From CAIQQQ01 sp040399685 (GTDB lineage Bacteria; Pseudomonadota; Alphaproteobacteria; Acetobacterales; Acetobacteraceae), in assembly GCA_040399685.1 (NCBI GenBank), contig JBBART010000001.1, positions 124,001 through 188,000 of the forward strand: a stretch of DNA of 64,000 nucleotides, written 5' to 3'. Each line of letters starts with the position of its first letter. Within the stretch, counting starts at the first letter, position 1. Position numbers and translations under genes: made by a program. Below are positions 21,554 to 32,779 of the stretch, one piece after another. The notes beneath the pieces were generated by a model. That model was given only the letters and a program-made list of their open reading frames with translations. It was not told where the DNA came from and did not search any database.

Positions 21554-22525
21554 ATGCGCCTTCTGCGCTATCTGGGTCACCGGCTGTTGCTGGCGGTGCC
21601 GGTGATCCTGGGCATTGTGGTGCTCAACTTCTTTCTCATCCATCTGGCGCCGGGCGATGCCGCCTCGGTGCTGGCCGGGGAAAGCGGGGCGGCGACGCCG
21701 GAGTATATGGCGCTGCTGCGCCATAAATTCGGCCTCGACCAGCCGCTGAGCACGCAGTTCTACGTTTATCTGCTGAACATGGCGCATTTTGACCTTGGTT
21801 ACTCGTTTCGCAACGACAGCCCGGTGGTGGGGCTGATTCTGGATCGGCTTGGCCCCACCCTGCTGCTGATGCTGACCGCGTTCGTCGTGGCCCTTATCTG
21901 TGGCACGTTGCTTGGTTTGGTGGCGGCCACCGGGCGGCGGACATGGCGGGACCCGGTGATCTCGGTGATCAGCCTGATCGCCTATGCCACGCCGGGTTTC
22001 TGGCTTGGGTTGATGATGATCGTGGTGTTCGCCATCCGCCTCGCCTGGTTGCCGACCAGCGGGCTGGACACGGTGGGGGCGGACAACGAGGGCTGGGATG
22101 AGGTGGTGGATATCGCCCGGCACATGGTGATGCCGGCGCTGTCGCTGTCGCTGTTCTATCTGGCGGTCTATGCCCGCGTGATGCGCGCCTCGGTGCTGGA
22201 GCAGACCGGCATGGATTATGTCGTCACCGCCCGCGCCAAGGGGCAGACAGAGATCCGCGTCATGCTCGGCCATGTGCTGCGCAACGCCTTGCTGCCGGTG
22301 GTGACGATGGCCGGTGTGCAGGCCGGCAATCTGATTGGTGGGTCGATTGTGGTGGAGACGGTGTTCGGCTGGCCCGGCATCGGCACGCTGGCGTTCAACG
22401 CGTTGCAATCGCGTGATCTTAATTTGCTGCTCGGCATTTTCTTTGTGTCGGCATGTCTTGTTGTGGTGGTCAATTTGGTGGTCGATCTGATCTACGTTTC
22501 GCTTGATCCCCGGATCGAGCGCTAG
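21554..22525 (+). CDS. Peptide-type ABC transporter permease, DppB family
   Basis: This 323-residue integral membrane protein starts MRLLRYLGHRLLLAVPVILG, the standard first helix of DppB/OppB proteins. It contains the loop VVTARAKGQTEIRVMLGHVLRNALLP, which is the EAA-type ATPase contact. About six membrane spans are predicted. It follows the binding protein by 3 bases and is followed by the DppC-type gene after 1 base. It is the first of two permeases forming the inner-membrane channel. Confidence 0.93.
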   Translation: MRLLRYLGHRLLLAVPVILGIVVLNFFLIHLAPGDAASVLAGESGAATPEYMALLRHKFGLDQPLSTQFYVYLLNMAHFDLGYSFRNDSPVVGLILDRLGPTLLLMLTAFVVALICGTLLGLVAATGRRTWRDPVISVISLIAYATPGFWLGLMMIVVFAIRLAWLPTSGLDTVGADNEGWDEVVDIARHMVMPALSLSLFYLAVYARVMRASVLEQTGMDYVVTARAKGQTEIRVMLGHVLRNALLPVVTMAGVQAGNLIGGSIVVETVFGWPGIGTLAFNALQSRDLNLLLGIFFVSACLVVVVNLVVDLIYVSLDPRIER

Positions 22526-22526
22526 C

Positions 22527-23350
22527 ATGCGCGAAGCCCTTCAACGGTTTGCGCGCAACCGTCTGGCCGTGTTCGGCGCCTGTGTGCTGATCGGCCTGCT
22601 GGTGCTGGTGGCGATCTCGCCGCTGGTGTTTCCGGGCGACCCGTTCCGCCTCGCCGGAAAGCCGTTGCAGGCGCCCGATCGGGTGTTCCTGTTCGGCACC
22701 GACACGCTGGGCCGCGATGTGGCCGCCGGCATTGCTTACGGCGCGCGGACGTCGCTGCTGATCGGCGTTGGCGCCACGCTCAGCGCGATTGTGTTCGGCG
22801 CGATGGTCGGTGGGTTTGCCGGTTATTATCGTGGCGGTGTCGAGATTGTGCTGATGCGGGTGACCGAGTTCTTTCAGACGATTCCGGCCTTTGTGCTGGC
22901 CATTCTGATCGTGGCGATCCTGTCGCCATCGGTGTCCAGCGAGATCATCGCCATCGCCGCCGTGTCCTGGCCCGGTATCGCCCGGCTGGTGCGCGGCGAG
23001 TTCGTGGCACTCGGCGGGCGCGAATTTGTGCAGGCCTGTGCGGGGCTGGGGGCGAGCGATGCCCGCATCATCTTTCGCCACATGCTGCCGAACTGTGCGT
23101 CTTCCATCATCGCGGTGGGATCGTTGCTGATCGGCACGTCGATTTTGACCGAGGCGGGGTTGGCGTTCCTGGGGCTGGGCGATCCGAATGTGATGAGCTG
23201 GGGGCTGATCATCAGCGCCGGGCGCGCCGTGCTGCGCTCTGCCTGGTGGATCTGCACCTTTCCCGGCATCGCCATTCTGCTGACGGTGCTGGGGGTCAAT
23301 CTGGTGGGCGATGGCCTGAACGAAGCGTTGAACCCGAAATTGGCCCGCCG

Positions 23351-23354
<4 letters not shown>
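22527..23354 (+). CDS. Peptide-type ABC transporter permease, DppC family
   Basis: This 275-residue protein has an N-terminal helix (NRLAVFGACVLIGLLVLVAI), the DppC signature FGTDTLGRDVAAGIAYGARTS and the EAA loop ACAGLGASDARIIFRHMLPN. It partners the preceding DppB-type permease. The start at 22527 is just after the dppB stop; an in-frame extension to 22503 would overlap that gene. Its stop overlaps the ATPase start (ATGA), so coupling is likely. Confidence 0.93.
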
Positions 23355-24978
<1,624 letters not shown>

Positions 24979-24982
<4 letters not shown>

Positions 24983-26145
24983 CTGCAACCAACGCCTTCA
25001 TTTCGGGGCCACGCGCCCATGTCACGGGCGTCGAGGGCGGCACGCTGGCCGGGCTCGGCTTTGCGGTGAAAGACCTGATCGACGTGGCTGGTGTTCCCAC
25101 CGGCGGCGGCAGTCCGGATTGGCCACGCTTTGCCCCCACGCCCACACGCCATGCCTGGGTGGTCGAAACCCTGCTCGGCGCCGGCGCATCGGTGGTGGGC
25201 AAGACCGTGACGGATGAAGTCTCGCTCGGCATTCTCGGCGAGAACGCGCATGACGGCACGCCGCTGAACCCGGCAGCACCCGACCGGGTGCCGGGTGGTT
25301 CCTCCAGCGGGTCCGCCTCGGCCGTGGCGTCAGGTGACTGCGATTTCGCGCTGGGTACTGACAGCGGCGGCTCTGTGCGGGTGCCGGCCAGCTTCTGCGG
25401 CCTGTATGGCATTCGGCCGACCCATGGGCGCATCGACTTCACCGGCATCACCGTGCAGTCGCCCAGTGCGGACACCTGCGGCTGGTTCGCCCGCGACGCC
25501 GCGACATTTGCCCGCGTGGGAGAGGTGCTGTTGCAGGGCAAGCTGCCGTCCGGACTGCCGGTGCGGCTGCTGGTGGCCACCGATGCGTTCGGCTTTGCCG
25601 ATGACGACGTGCAGCAGGCGCTGGCGCCGATGGTCGACCGTCTGGCGGGGCTGATCGGCCAGCGCACGGATGTGACGATGGCGCCGCAGGGGCTTTCGAT
25701 CTGGCAGCGTGCCCAGCGGGTTCTGCAAAGCAGCGAATCCTGGAAAACCTTTGAGCCATGGCTGGACACCTGCAACCCGCGTCTGGCCTTCGGCGTGGCC
25801 CGCGCCCTGGTGGCCGGTTCGATGATGACCGAGGCCGAGCGCAGCGCCGCCAGCTTGATGCGCATCGAGGCCCGCGCCCGGATGAAGCTGCTGTTGCAGC
25901 CGGGAACCCTGCTGTGCCTGCCGACCACGCCGTTTCCGGCACCGTTGAAGGGCCTGCCGAACCACCTGCTGAACCCGCTGCGCGAACGGATCAGCTGCCT
26001 CACCAGTCATGGCGGGCTGACCGGGGTGCCGCAGGTGAACCTGCCGGGCGCCACGGTGGCTGGTGCGCCGGTAGGTCTATCGATCGTCGCTGCCCGGGAC
26101 GCCGATCTCGATCTGCTGCGCGTGGCTCTGGCGATGGAGGGCTGA
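24979..26145 (+). CDS. Amidase-signature family amidohydrolase
   Basis: This 388-residue protein carries the Ser-cisSer-Lys triad region of the amidase-signature family: K31 in GFAVKDLIDV, the serine-rich loop GGSSSGSASAVA near residue 108, and the nucleophile in GTDSGGSVRVPASFCG near residue 132. It hydrolyses a carboxamide to acid and ammonia in the cytoplasm. It is translationally coupled to the transporter ATPase and followed by an AtzH/HpxZ-like gene. That pairing is seen with amidases of ureide and cyanuric-acid or oxalurate pathways. At 388 residues it is shorter than many GatA-like enzymes but has all catalytic elements. Confidence 0.9.
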
Positions 26146-26149
26146 CAGG

Positions 26150-26554
26150 ATGACGATCATGCAAAACGACGTGAACAGGCCGGATGTGGTCGCCGAGGTG
26201 GCGGCGCTGTTCGAACGCTATGAGCAGGCGCTGATCGACCGCGATGTGGCGGTGCTGGATGATACCTTTTGGAACAGTCCGCACACCATTCGCTATGCCC
26301 AGCGTGAGAACGGCTATGGTTTCGATGCGATCCATGCCCATCGCCTGGCCGCAATTCCGGTGCCGGGCGGCAGCAAGGAGAAGCGTATCCGTCTGGAAAT
26401 CCTGACGGTCGGCGCGGATCTGGCCACCGTCAATCTGGAATACATCCAGCGCGGGCGGGTGGGCATCGGCCGGCAGACCCAGACGTGGGTGCGGTTTGCC
26501 GATGGTGGCTGGAAGGTGATTTCCGCGCATGTGTCGGTGATGCCAACGCCGTGA
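26150..26554 (+). CDS. AtzH/HpxZ-like protein (DUF3225)
   Basis: This 134-residue protein has the DUF3225 pattern: VAALFERYEQALIDRDVAVLDD, then FWNSPHTIRYAQRENGYGFDAI, and a C-terminal WVRFADGGWKVISAHVS. The fold is NTF2-like. Members sit beside amidases in oxalurate (HpxZ) and cyanuric-acid (AtzH) degradation clusters, and here it is 4 bases after an amidase. A direct role with that amidase is likely. Start may be 26150 or the in-frame ATG at 26159. Confidence 0.85.
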   Translation: MTIMQNDVNRPDVVAEVAALFERYEQALIDRDVAVLDDTFWNSPHTIRYAQRENGYGFDAIHAHRLAAIPVPGGSKEKRIRLEILTVGADLATVNLEYIQRGRVGIGRQTQTWVRFADGGWKVISAHVSVMPTP

Positions 26555-26672
26555 TCTGCTGCGAGAGACGCTTGCGGCATTGGCTATTTCCGGCTGTCTG
26601 AAAGATCGTCAGTGTACGTGTCTGCCGATCTGCTGGTCTGGCGGCTCTTTTTTCGATCTGGCGTCAGGCATA

Positions 26673-28112
26673 ATGGATTTTAAAACGCTCAATCCGTCCC
26701 CCCGTGCCGTACCATCCGCCAGCGCCGGACGGGGTGGGGCGCGGCTGACGGCGTTGATCGTGGCAAGCGCCCTGTTCATGGAGCAGGTGGACGGCACCGT
26801 TCTGGCCACCGCCCTGCCGACGATGGCGGAGAGCTTTCAGGTCGATCCGCTGCAGATGAACGTGGCGCTGACCGCGTATCTGCTGAGCCTTGCCGTGTTT
26901 ATTCCGGCCAGTGGCAAGGTGGCCGATCGATTCGGCACCCGTAAGGTCTTTCGCGCTGCGATTGCCTTGTTCACCCTGGGGTCTATCCTGTGTGCCCAGG
27001 CTCCCAGCCTGGGCTGGCTGGTGGCGGCGCGCATTGTGCAGGGCATTGGCGGCGCGATGATGGTGCCGGTGGGGCGGTTGGTGCTGCTGCGGTCTGTTTC
27101 GAAAGCCGATCTCGTCAGTGCGATGGCGTGGCTGATGATCCCCGCCACGGTTGGCCCGATCGTCGGCCCGCCCATCGGCGGGCTGATCGTGACCTATCTG
27201 GACTGGCGGTGGATTTTCTACATCAACGTGCCGATCGGGCTGCTCGGCATCGGGCTGGTCACGCGCTATATCGAGGATGTCCGTGAGCCGGGGCGCGTGG
27301 ATTTCGATATTGGCGGCATGGTGCTGTCCGGCGTGGCGCTGGCGGCATTGATGAGCGGGTTGGAATTGTTCAGCCGGGGCGTTGGCTCCGGTCTGCTGGC
27401 GGGGGCATTGGTCGTGGTGGGCAGCGTCAGTGCCGCCTTCTATTGGCTGCACGCCCAGAAGCATCTGCAGCCGGTGCTGGATTTCCGGTTGATGCGGATC
27501 TCCACCTTTCGGTTCTCGGTTCTCAGCGGCAGCCTTTCGCGGATTGCGGTTGGCGCCATGCCGTTCCTGCTGCCGATGATGATGCAGATCGGGTTTGGCA
27601 TGTCGCCGGCGCAAAGCGGGCTGGTCACGTTCACGGGGTCTGCCGGCGCGCTGGTGATGCGCTTGATCGCGCCGGGGATCTTGCGTTATCTTGGGTTTCG
27701 CAACGTGCTGATCTGGATCGGCCTGATCGCGACGGTTCTTTTGGCGCTCACCGCCGGGTTCCGACCGAGTTGGCCGATGGGGTTGATCTATGCGGTGCTG
27801 CTGACGGGTGGGTTTTTCCAGGCGTTGCAATTCATCGCCTACAACACCATCGCCTATGCGGATGTGCCGCGCGCCCAGATGAGCGCTGCCACCAGCTTTT
27901 ACACCACGTTCCAGCAGCTTTCGCTGACCAGCGGCATCGCCGTCTCGGCCGCGGTTCTGGGCGTCTCGGCGCGGTCGCATGGTGCGGTGGCGCCAGAGCT
28001 TGGCGATTTCTCGGTGGCCTATCTTGTGGTCAGCGCCATCGCCATCGTGGCGCCCCTGCTGGGCCGGTTTCTGGACAAATCGGCCGGCATGGAAATGAGC
28101 GGGCATCGCTGA
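26673..28112 (+). CDS. MFS transporter, DHA2 (EmrB/HsrA-like) drug exporter family
   Basis: This 479-residue membrane protein has the DHA2 motifs FMEQVDGTVLATALPTM (helix 1), GKVADRFGTRKVF (motif A), RIVQGIGGAMMVPVGRLVLL and the motif C-like GPIVGPPIGGLI. Fourteen spans are likely. It would export drugs or metabolites using the proton gradient. A close paralogue lies at 61313-62692. The start at 26673 removes an unlikely 31-codon hydrophilic extension. It stands alone, 118 bp after the AtzH-like gene, and converges on the ModA-like gene. Confidence 0.88.
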   Translation: MDFKTLNPSPRAVPSASAGRGGARLTALIVASALFMEQVDGTVLATALPTMAESFQVDPLQMNVALTAYLLSLAVFIPASGKVADRFGTRKVFRAAIALFTLGSILCAQAPSLGWLVAARIVQGIGGAMMVPVGRLVLLRSVSKADLVSAMAWLMIPATVGPIVGPPIGGLIVTYLDWRWIFYINVPIGLLGIGLVTRYIEDVREPGRVDFDIGGMVLSGVALAALMSGLELFSRGVGSGLLAGALVVVGSVSAAFYWLHAQKHLQPVLDFRLMRISTFRFSVLSGSLSRIAVGAMPFLLPMMMQIGFGMSPAQSGLVTFTGSAGALVMRLIAPGILRYLGFRNVLIWIGLIATVLLALTAGFRPSWPMGLIYAVLLTGGFFQALQFIAYNTIAYADVPRAQMSAATSFYTTFQQLSLTSGIAVSAAVLGVSARSHGAVAPELGDFSVAYLVVSAIAIVAPLLGRFLDKSAGMEMSGHR

Positions 28113-28142
28113 AGGCGAGGCGATCGGCCGGGATGGGCCCGA

Positions 28143-28856
28143 TCAATCGATGATCGGGTCCACGCCGCTGGCACGGTAGGCGGCAGCCGCCCTGGCTCCG
28201 GTGAGGCACGCAATGAAACGCTCGGCAGCGGGCCGGTTCGCGGCGTCAGCCATGATGGCGGCTGAGAACGAGCTGACCTGCTGGACCGCTTCGGGAAATT
28301 TGCCGATGATTTCAACGTTCGGCACCACCATCAGTTCGCTCATTTGCTGCACCGCCAGGTCGGCCTCGCCGGTGAGCAGCTTTTCCGCCGTGAAACCCAT
28401 CGGGATGGCGGTGGCCTTGGCGTTGATCGCCTCGGCAATGCCCAGCTGGCGGATCAGCGTCTGGAAGTAGATGCCGCTGGCGCCGCCCTGGGAGTAGGCC
28501 ACCGAACGGGCTGCGAGCAGGGCCTTCGTGAAAGATTCCACCGCGCTGATGTCGGGATGGGCAGCACCTGGCGGCACGGCGAGGCCCAGGCGGGAATGCG
28601 CCAGTTCAACGCGGGTTGTGCGATCGACCAGGCCTTGTTCGACCAGCTCGTCCATCGATGCGACGGTGACCACCACCACATCGGGGCGCGCACCGGCCGC
28701 GATCTGGGACATGATAACCGTGGTGGGCGTCCACGCGGTCAGCACGGTGATGCCCGTCTCGGTTTGAAAGTCCGGGATGATCCCGTTCTCGAAGGCGCCG
28801 CGCACCACGAGGGCGGACGTCAGCGTGATCGATTGGGCCGGGGCTTCATGTGCCAT
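28143..28856 (-). CDS. ModA-like substrate-binding-fold protein without signal peptide
   Basis: This 237-residue protein resembles molybdate-binding-type extracellular proteins (PF13531): ITLTSALVVRGAFENGIIPDFQ, RPDVVVVTVASMDELVEQGLV and GEADLAVQQMSELMVVPNVE. The N-terminus MAHEAPAQSITLTS has no hydrophobic core, and I see no upstream extension encoding one, so it should stay in the cytoplasm as annotated. No permease or ATPase gene adjoins it. It may be a ligand sensor or a relic of a transport system. It is divergent from a racemase-like gene. Confidence 0.75.
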   Translation of the reverse strand: MAHEAPAQSITLTSALVVRGAFENGIIPDFQTETGITVLTAWTPTTVIMSQIAAGARPDVVVVTVASMDELVEQGLVDRTTRVELAHSRLGLAVPPGAAHPDISAVESFTKALLAARSVAYSQGGASGIYFQTLIRQLGIAEAINAKATAIPMGFTAEKLLTGEADLAVQQMSELMVVPNVEIIGKFPEAVQQVSSFSAAIMADAANRPAAERFIACLTGARAAAAYRASGVDPIID

Positions 28857-29024
28857 TTTTTTGTTCCGTTTATGGGGTCTGTTCGCGTGATGCGAGCAGA
28901 CCGGCCGGCGCGCGTGTTGGAAGGCGATTTCAAAAACACGCTGCCGGCTTGATCGTCAACGGATTTCAGCTCATGCAACCTCCAACGCGTCACCAAGGCG
29001 CATTTAAAAATAACGAGGTCGTCC

Positions 29025-29693
29025 ATGGCTTGCAGAATCGTTCTTCTTCACGCGACCCCCGTGGCCATGCTGCCGATCCAGACCGCCTTTGCCGAGCGCT
29101 GGCCTGAGGCCGAGATCGTGAACCTGCTGGATGACGGGCTGTCGATCGATCGGGCGCGGGAGGCCGATTTGTCGGAGGCGATGATCGAGCGCTTTGTGGC
29201 CTTCGGCAGCTACGGTCACCGCATGGGCGCTGACGGCATTCTGGTGACCTGTTCCGCCTTCGGGCCTGCGATTGACCGGATGATCGAGACGTTGCCGATC
29301 CCGGTGCTCAAGCCGAACGAGGCCATGTTTCAGGCGGCCATCGCGCAGGGGCAGCGCGTTGGCATGATCGCCACGTTCAAGCCGTCGGTCAGCACGATGA
29401 CCGATGAGTTCGACGAGTTCGTGGCCCGCAGCGGGCGGCCGGCGACGCTGACCACGATCGTGGTGGACGACGCGATCGATCTGCTGCGCAAGGGGGACGT
29501 GGAGGCCCATAACCGGCTGATCGCGGCGCGGGCGCCGGAACTGGCGGGTTATGATTCCATCATGCTCGCGCATTTCTCCACCTCGCGCGCGGCGGCGGCG
29601 GTGCGCAAGGTGGTGGGTGTGCCGGTGCTGACGGCGCCGGATGCGGCGGTGGACCGGATGCGGGCCATGATCGAGGGCAGCGTGCGGCGATAA
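29025..29693 (+). CDS. Aspartate/glutamate racemase superfamily protein (first Cys only)
   Basis: This 222-residue protein has the two-lobed Asp/Glu racemase fold: N-terminal IVLLHATPVAMLPIQTAF, then GILVTCSAFGPAIDRM with C76 at the first catalytic position, and GMIATFKPSV. At the second position, where two-base racemases have cysteine, it reads MLAHFSTSRAA. A single-cysteine enzyme cannot use the classical two-cysteine proton exchange, so lyase, isomerase or one-base activity is possible. GAGG lies 7 bases before the ATG. It is monocistronic and divergent from the ModA-like gene. Confidence 0.82.
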   Translation: MACRIVLLHATPVAMLPIQTAFAERWPEAEIVNLLDDGLSIDRAREADLSEAMIERFVAFGSYGHRMGADGILVTCSAFGPAIDRMIETLPIPVLKPNEAMFQAAIAQGQRVGMIATFKPSVSTMTDEFDEFVARSGRPATLTTIVVDDAIDLLRKGDVEAHNRLIAARAPELAGYDSIMLAHFSTSRAAAAVRKVVGVPVLTAPDAAVDRMRAMIEGSVRR

Positions 29694-29732
29694 CGCTTCA
29701 CATTCTGGCGGGGTCGGCTGCGAGGCACGCAC

Positions 29733-29767
29733 AGAGGGCACGCTGGCACATGGCCGGCGCGCCCTCT
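29733..29767. terminator. Hairpin between convergent racemase-like and phosphoesterase genes
   Basis: A 14-bp stem with two imperfect pairs (AGAGGGCACGCTGG / CCGGCGCGCCCTCT) and a 7-base loop lies in the 88-bp gap between the two stop codons. Its placement suits termination in both directions, though only a short TTT follows further downstream. Confidence 0.5.
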
Positions 29768-29781
29768 CTGGCGAGAGTGCT

Positions 29782-30621
29782 TTAAACCGGGCTTTGCGCG
29801 CCATAGATGTCCGGCATCAGCCCAAGATCATGCCGTTGCAACTGCGGAGGTTCGACCAGCCGGAAATCGTGCCGGCCGTCCGCGTGGAGCATATGCTCGA
29901 CATAGCCGAGCGCCTTTTCGCCCACACGCTGCTGCCAGGTGTCGCCGACAAAGAACGCAACCGCCGGCGCCCAGATCTGGGCCATGGCGGCATGCGTCGA
30001 CCGATCGCGCCACTGGTGCAGATGGCCGGAGGCGACGAAGGCGGGTGGGGTGGCAGCCAGCAGGTCCAGCAAGCGGCGGCGCGGCTCGGGCAGCACCGAC
30101 CAGTAGGTGTGGTCGGTCTCGTCCATCTCATGCTCGCAGAGCGGCTTGTGGAGGAAGATCGCCACCCTGCGCCCTGAGGCGTCGCGCAGTGATTCTTCCA
30201 GAAACGCGAACTGCGCCTCGGCCAGCGAGGTGCCGGTGATCAGGCTGTTCAGCCCGATCAGCCGCCAGCCCGGCACGTCCCGCACGAAGCGGTCCGCGCC
30301 GAAAACGCCGTTCCAACGGGCCACGCGGGTTTCGTCGGCACCGTTATGCGTGGCCACCGCCGGGTCGTTGCCAACGTCGTGGTTGCCGGGGACGGCCAGC
30401 CAATCCAGCCCCAGATCGGCATGGCATTGATGGGCGAAGCGGAGGTCGGCCTCCGCCTGGGCGCCGCCCAGTTCGCCGTGCGCCGACACGTCGCCGGTGT
30501 TGATGACGAGATCAGGCGCGGCCTCACGCAAATGCGTCCCCAGCGCCGCGAAATTGGCGGTGAACTCTGGATGGGTCGGCGACAGATGGGTGTCGCTGAT
30601 CTGTGCGAGGTGAAATGCCAT
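29782..30621 (-). CDS. Calcineurin-like metallophosphoesterase (CpdA/GpdQ type)
   Basis: This 279-residue protein has the full class III phosphodiesterase motif set: ISDTH (D10, H12), NTGD, PGNHDVG, LHKP and SGHLHQW. These residues hold the dinuclear metal centre. The family includes cyclic-AMP phosphodiesterase CpdA and glycerophosphodiesterase GpdQ, both of similar size. It is the last gene of a Ugp-like sugar-phosphate importer operon, 4 bases after the binding protein. Cleavage of an imported phosphodiester such as a glycerophosphodiester is therefore more likely than cAMP turnover, though this is inference. Confidence 0.88.
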   Translation of the reverse strand: MAFHLAQISDTHLSPTHPEFTANFAALGTHLREAAPDLVINTGDVSAHGELGGAQAEADLRFAHQCHADLGLDWLAVPGNHDVGNDPAVATHNGADETRVARWNGVFGADRFVRDVPGWRLIGLNSLITGTSLAEAQFAFLEESLRDASGRRVAIFLHKPLCEHEMDETDHTYWSVLPEPRRRLLDLLAATPPAFVASGHLHQWRDRSTHAAMAQIWAPAVAFFVGDTWQQRVGEKALGYVEHMLHADGRHDFRLVEPPQLQRHDLGLMPDIYGAQSPV

Positions 30622-30625
30622 CGCC

Positions 30626-31906
30626 TCAGCCCTTCCGCGGCAGCAGGCGGCGAACCTCTTCGGCCATTTCCGGCAGAACCTGTTCCGGCGTTGCCTTCTG
30701 CTCGATCACGCGCGCCATGTTGTCGACCATCGCCTGCGTCACGCGCACACTGTTGGCGCCCGGGAAGGCATACCACGGCACCGAGATCGGGATCTGCTTC
30801 ACCGCCGGCACGAATAGCGGGTTTTCGTTGTAGAACGCGGCGAGATATTGCGCGTCGTCGATGGCGATCTGGTTGCACGGCAGGTAGCCGGTGTTGCGCA
30901 CCATCAGCGACTGGCCCTCGGCGCTGGTGGAGAAGCGCAGGAACTTGAACGCTGCCTCCCGTTTCGCCGGGTCCTTGGCGATCAGCATGCCGGCGGCGCC
31001 ACCGGTTGGCAGACGGCCCTTCTGGGCGTCGATCACCGGCATCTTGGTGGTGCGCAGCGTGAAGTTGCTGCCCACGGCGGCCACGGTGCCACGCACGAGT
31101 GCGGTGGTCTGGAAGATCATGCCGAGCTTGCCGGCAGCGAACGCCTGGCGTGCGGCGGCGGCGGACAGGTTCGGCATGCCGCCCTGCTTGACCATGCGGT
31201 CGATCAGCGTCAGCGCCTGAAGGCCCTCGGGGCCGGCGAACGCCACGTCGCGCTCATCGGCGGTCAGCATCTGGCCACCCGCGCCGAACAGCAGGGCTGA
31301 ATACATCCAGTCATCGCCGTTCCAGGTGTACCACATGCCCTCGACGCCATCGCCGAGGCGGTGGATCTTGCCGGCAAGGTCGAGCACGCCGGCCCAGTCG
31401 GTCGGGAAATTGTCTGGATCGCCACCGGCGCGCTTCACCAGATCGGCGTTGTAATAACACACCGGGTTGGACGCGGCGTAAGCGAGGCCGGCCTGCATGC
31501 CGCCGAAATGCGCCAGCGCCAGGAAGTTCGGGGTGTAGCCCAGCTTCGCGGGCTCACCCTCGGCGCGCAGCAGCGGCAGCAGGTCCTGGGCGATGCCGCG
31601 TTCGGCGAACAGGCGAAGCCGGTTGAAGCCCTGGTAGCTGAGATCCGGCAACTGGTTCGAGGTCGCCTGGCGCAGGATAAGCTGCGTGCCTTCCTCGTAA
31701 TTGGCCGTGGTGACGAAGTTGATCTTGATGTTCGGCTCACGCTTGGCGAACGCGGCGGTGATGGCGTCGTAGCTGTCCTTGTAGATGAACGGCTGGGCGT
31801 AATGCACCGTGATCTCGGTGGTTGCCTGCGCGCGGGCGGCATGTGGCGCGGCGAGGGCGGCCAGCGGCAGCGCCAGGGCGTGGCGACGGGTCATCTTGAA
31901 GTTCAT
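30626..31906 (-). CDS. ABC transporter sugar-binding protein (UgpB-like, family 1)
   Basis: This 426-residue SBP_bac_1 protein has a Tat-like leader, MTRRHALALPLAALAAPHAARA, preceded by MNFK. The mature part shows EITVHYAQPFIYKDSYDAI, QLPDLSYQGFNRLRLFAERGIAQDL, WYTWNGDDWMYSALLFGAGG and FKFLRFSTSAEGQSLMVRNTGYLP, the UgpB/MalE-type architecture. It should capture a sugar, glycerol-phosphate or phosphodiester in the periplasm. It belongs to an operon in the order ATPase, permease, permease, binding protein, phosphoesterase. I chose the ATG at 31906 over an upstream TTG. Confidence 0.9.
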   Translation of the reverse strand: MNFKMTRRHALALPLAALAAPHAARAQATTEITVHYAQPFIYKDSYDAITAAFAKREPNIKINFVTTANYEEGTQLILRQATSNQLPDLSYQGFNRLRLFAERGIAQDLLPLLRAEGEPAKLGYTPNFLALAHFGGMQAGLAYAASNPVCYYNADLVKRAGGDPDNFPTDWAGVLDLAGKIHRLGDGVEGMWYTWNGDDWMYSALLFGAGGQMLTADERDVAFAGPEGLQALTLIDRMVKQGGMPNLSAAAARQAFAAGKLGMIFQTTALVRGTVAAVGSNFTLRTTKMPVIDAQKGRLPTGGAAGMLIAKDPAKREAAFKFLRFSTSAEGQSLMVRNTGYLPCNQIAIDDAQYLAAFYNENPLFVPAVKQIPISVPWYAFPGANSVRVTQAMVDNMARVIEQKATPEQVLPEMAEEVRRLLPRKG

Positions 31907-31936
31907 CGTTGGTGTCTTTCCAGAATGCAAAAGAAT

Positions 31937-32779
31937 TCAGCCTTTGAGGCCGGTGGTTGCGATGCCCTCAACGAAGCGCCGTTGCGCCACGAGGAAGGCC
32001 AGGACGAGGGGGGCGGTCATCACCACGGCGGTGGCCATCAGGGCGCCGAAATCGTCGCCTGCGTCGACCGAGCGGAAGAACAGAACGCCGAGCGCCGGTG
32101 TGGAATGGGCTGGCTGGCTGACCACGATCATCGGCCAGAACAGATCGTTCCAGTGCGCCACGACCGAGAAGATCGCAAACGCGGTGGCGGCGGGCCAGGC
32201 ATTGGGCAGCACCACGCGCCAGACGATTTCCATCTCGCCCATGCCGTCCAGCCGGGCTGCCTGCAGCAGGTCGTCCGGCAAGGCGCGGAAGAACTGGCGA
32301 AACATGAAGATGGCAAACACAGAGATGGAGAATGGCGCGATCAACACAGGATAGGTGTCGAGCCAGCCCAGTGCGCTGAACACTGTGTAAAGCGGCAGTG
32401 CCGTTACCTGCACCGGCACCAGCAGGCCGAGCATGACTGCGCCCATCAGTAGCTCGCGCCCTCGGAAGCGCAGCTTGGCCAGGGCATAGCCGGCCGGCAC
32501 CGCGAACAGAAGCTGGAAGAACAGGATGCCGCCGCAGACGATCACGCCGTTCAGCAAGTAATGAAACACCGGCATCCGTGCGAACACCTTGCTGTAATTC
32601 TCCACGCCGTAAAAACGGTGCGGCAGCAAGGACAGCGAGGCGCTGAAGATCTCGTCCAGCGGCTTGAGGCTGGTGGAGATCATCCACAGATACGGCAGCA
32701 TCATCGCCAGCGCGAGGACCGACAGCAGCGTCAGGCGCGGCAGGTCGCGCAGCAGGGATTTCTGGGTGTATTCAGCCAT
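31937..32779 (-). CDS. Sugar ABC transporter permease (UgpE/MalG-like)
   Basis: This 280-residue permease has six hydrophobic segments. It starts RLTLLSVLALAMMLPYLWMISTS-like, typical of MalG/UgpE, and carries the EAA loop AARLDGMGEMEIVWRVVLPNAW. It is the second permease subunit of the importer. Its start overlaps the UgpA-like gene by 8 bases and the binding protein follows after 30 bases. Confidence 0.92.
   Translation of the reverse strand: MAEYTQKSLLRDLPRLTLLSVLALAMMLPYLWMISTSLKPLDEIFSASLSLLPHRFYGVENYSKVFARMPVFHYLLNGVIVCGGILFFQLLFAVPAGYALAKLRFRGRELLMGAVMLGLLVPVQVTALPLYTVFSALGWLDTYPVLIAPFSISVFAIFMFRQFFRALPDDLLQAARLDGMGEMEIVWRVVLPNAWPAATAFAIFSVVAHWNDLFWPMIVVSQPAHSTPALGVLFFRSVDAGDDFGALMATAVVMTAPLVLAFLVAQRRFVEGIATTGLKG

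Noticed and set aside
20786..22528. 580-codon minus-strand frame opposite the binding protein and DppB genes
   Set aside because: Composition is His/Gln/Arg-rich shadow sequence, with no recognisable motif, across two well-supported genes.
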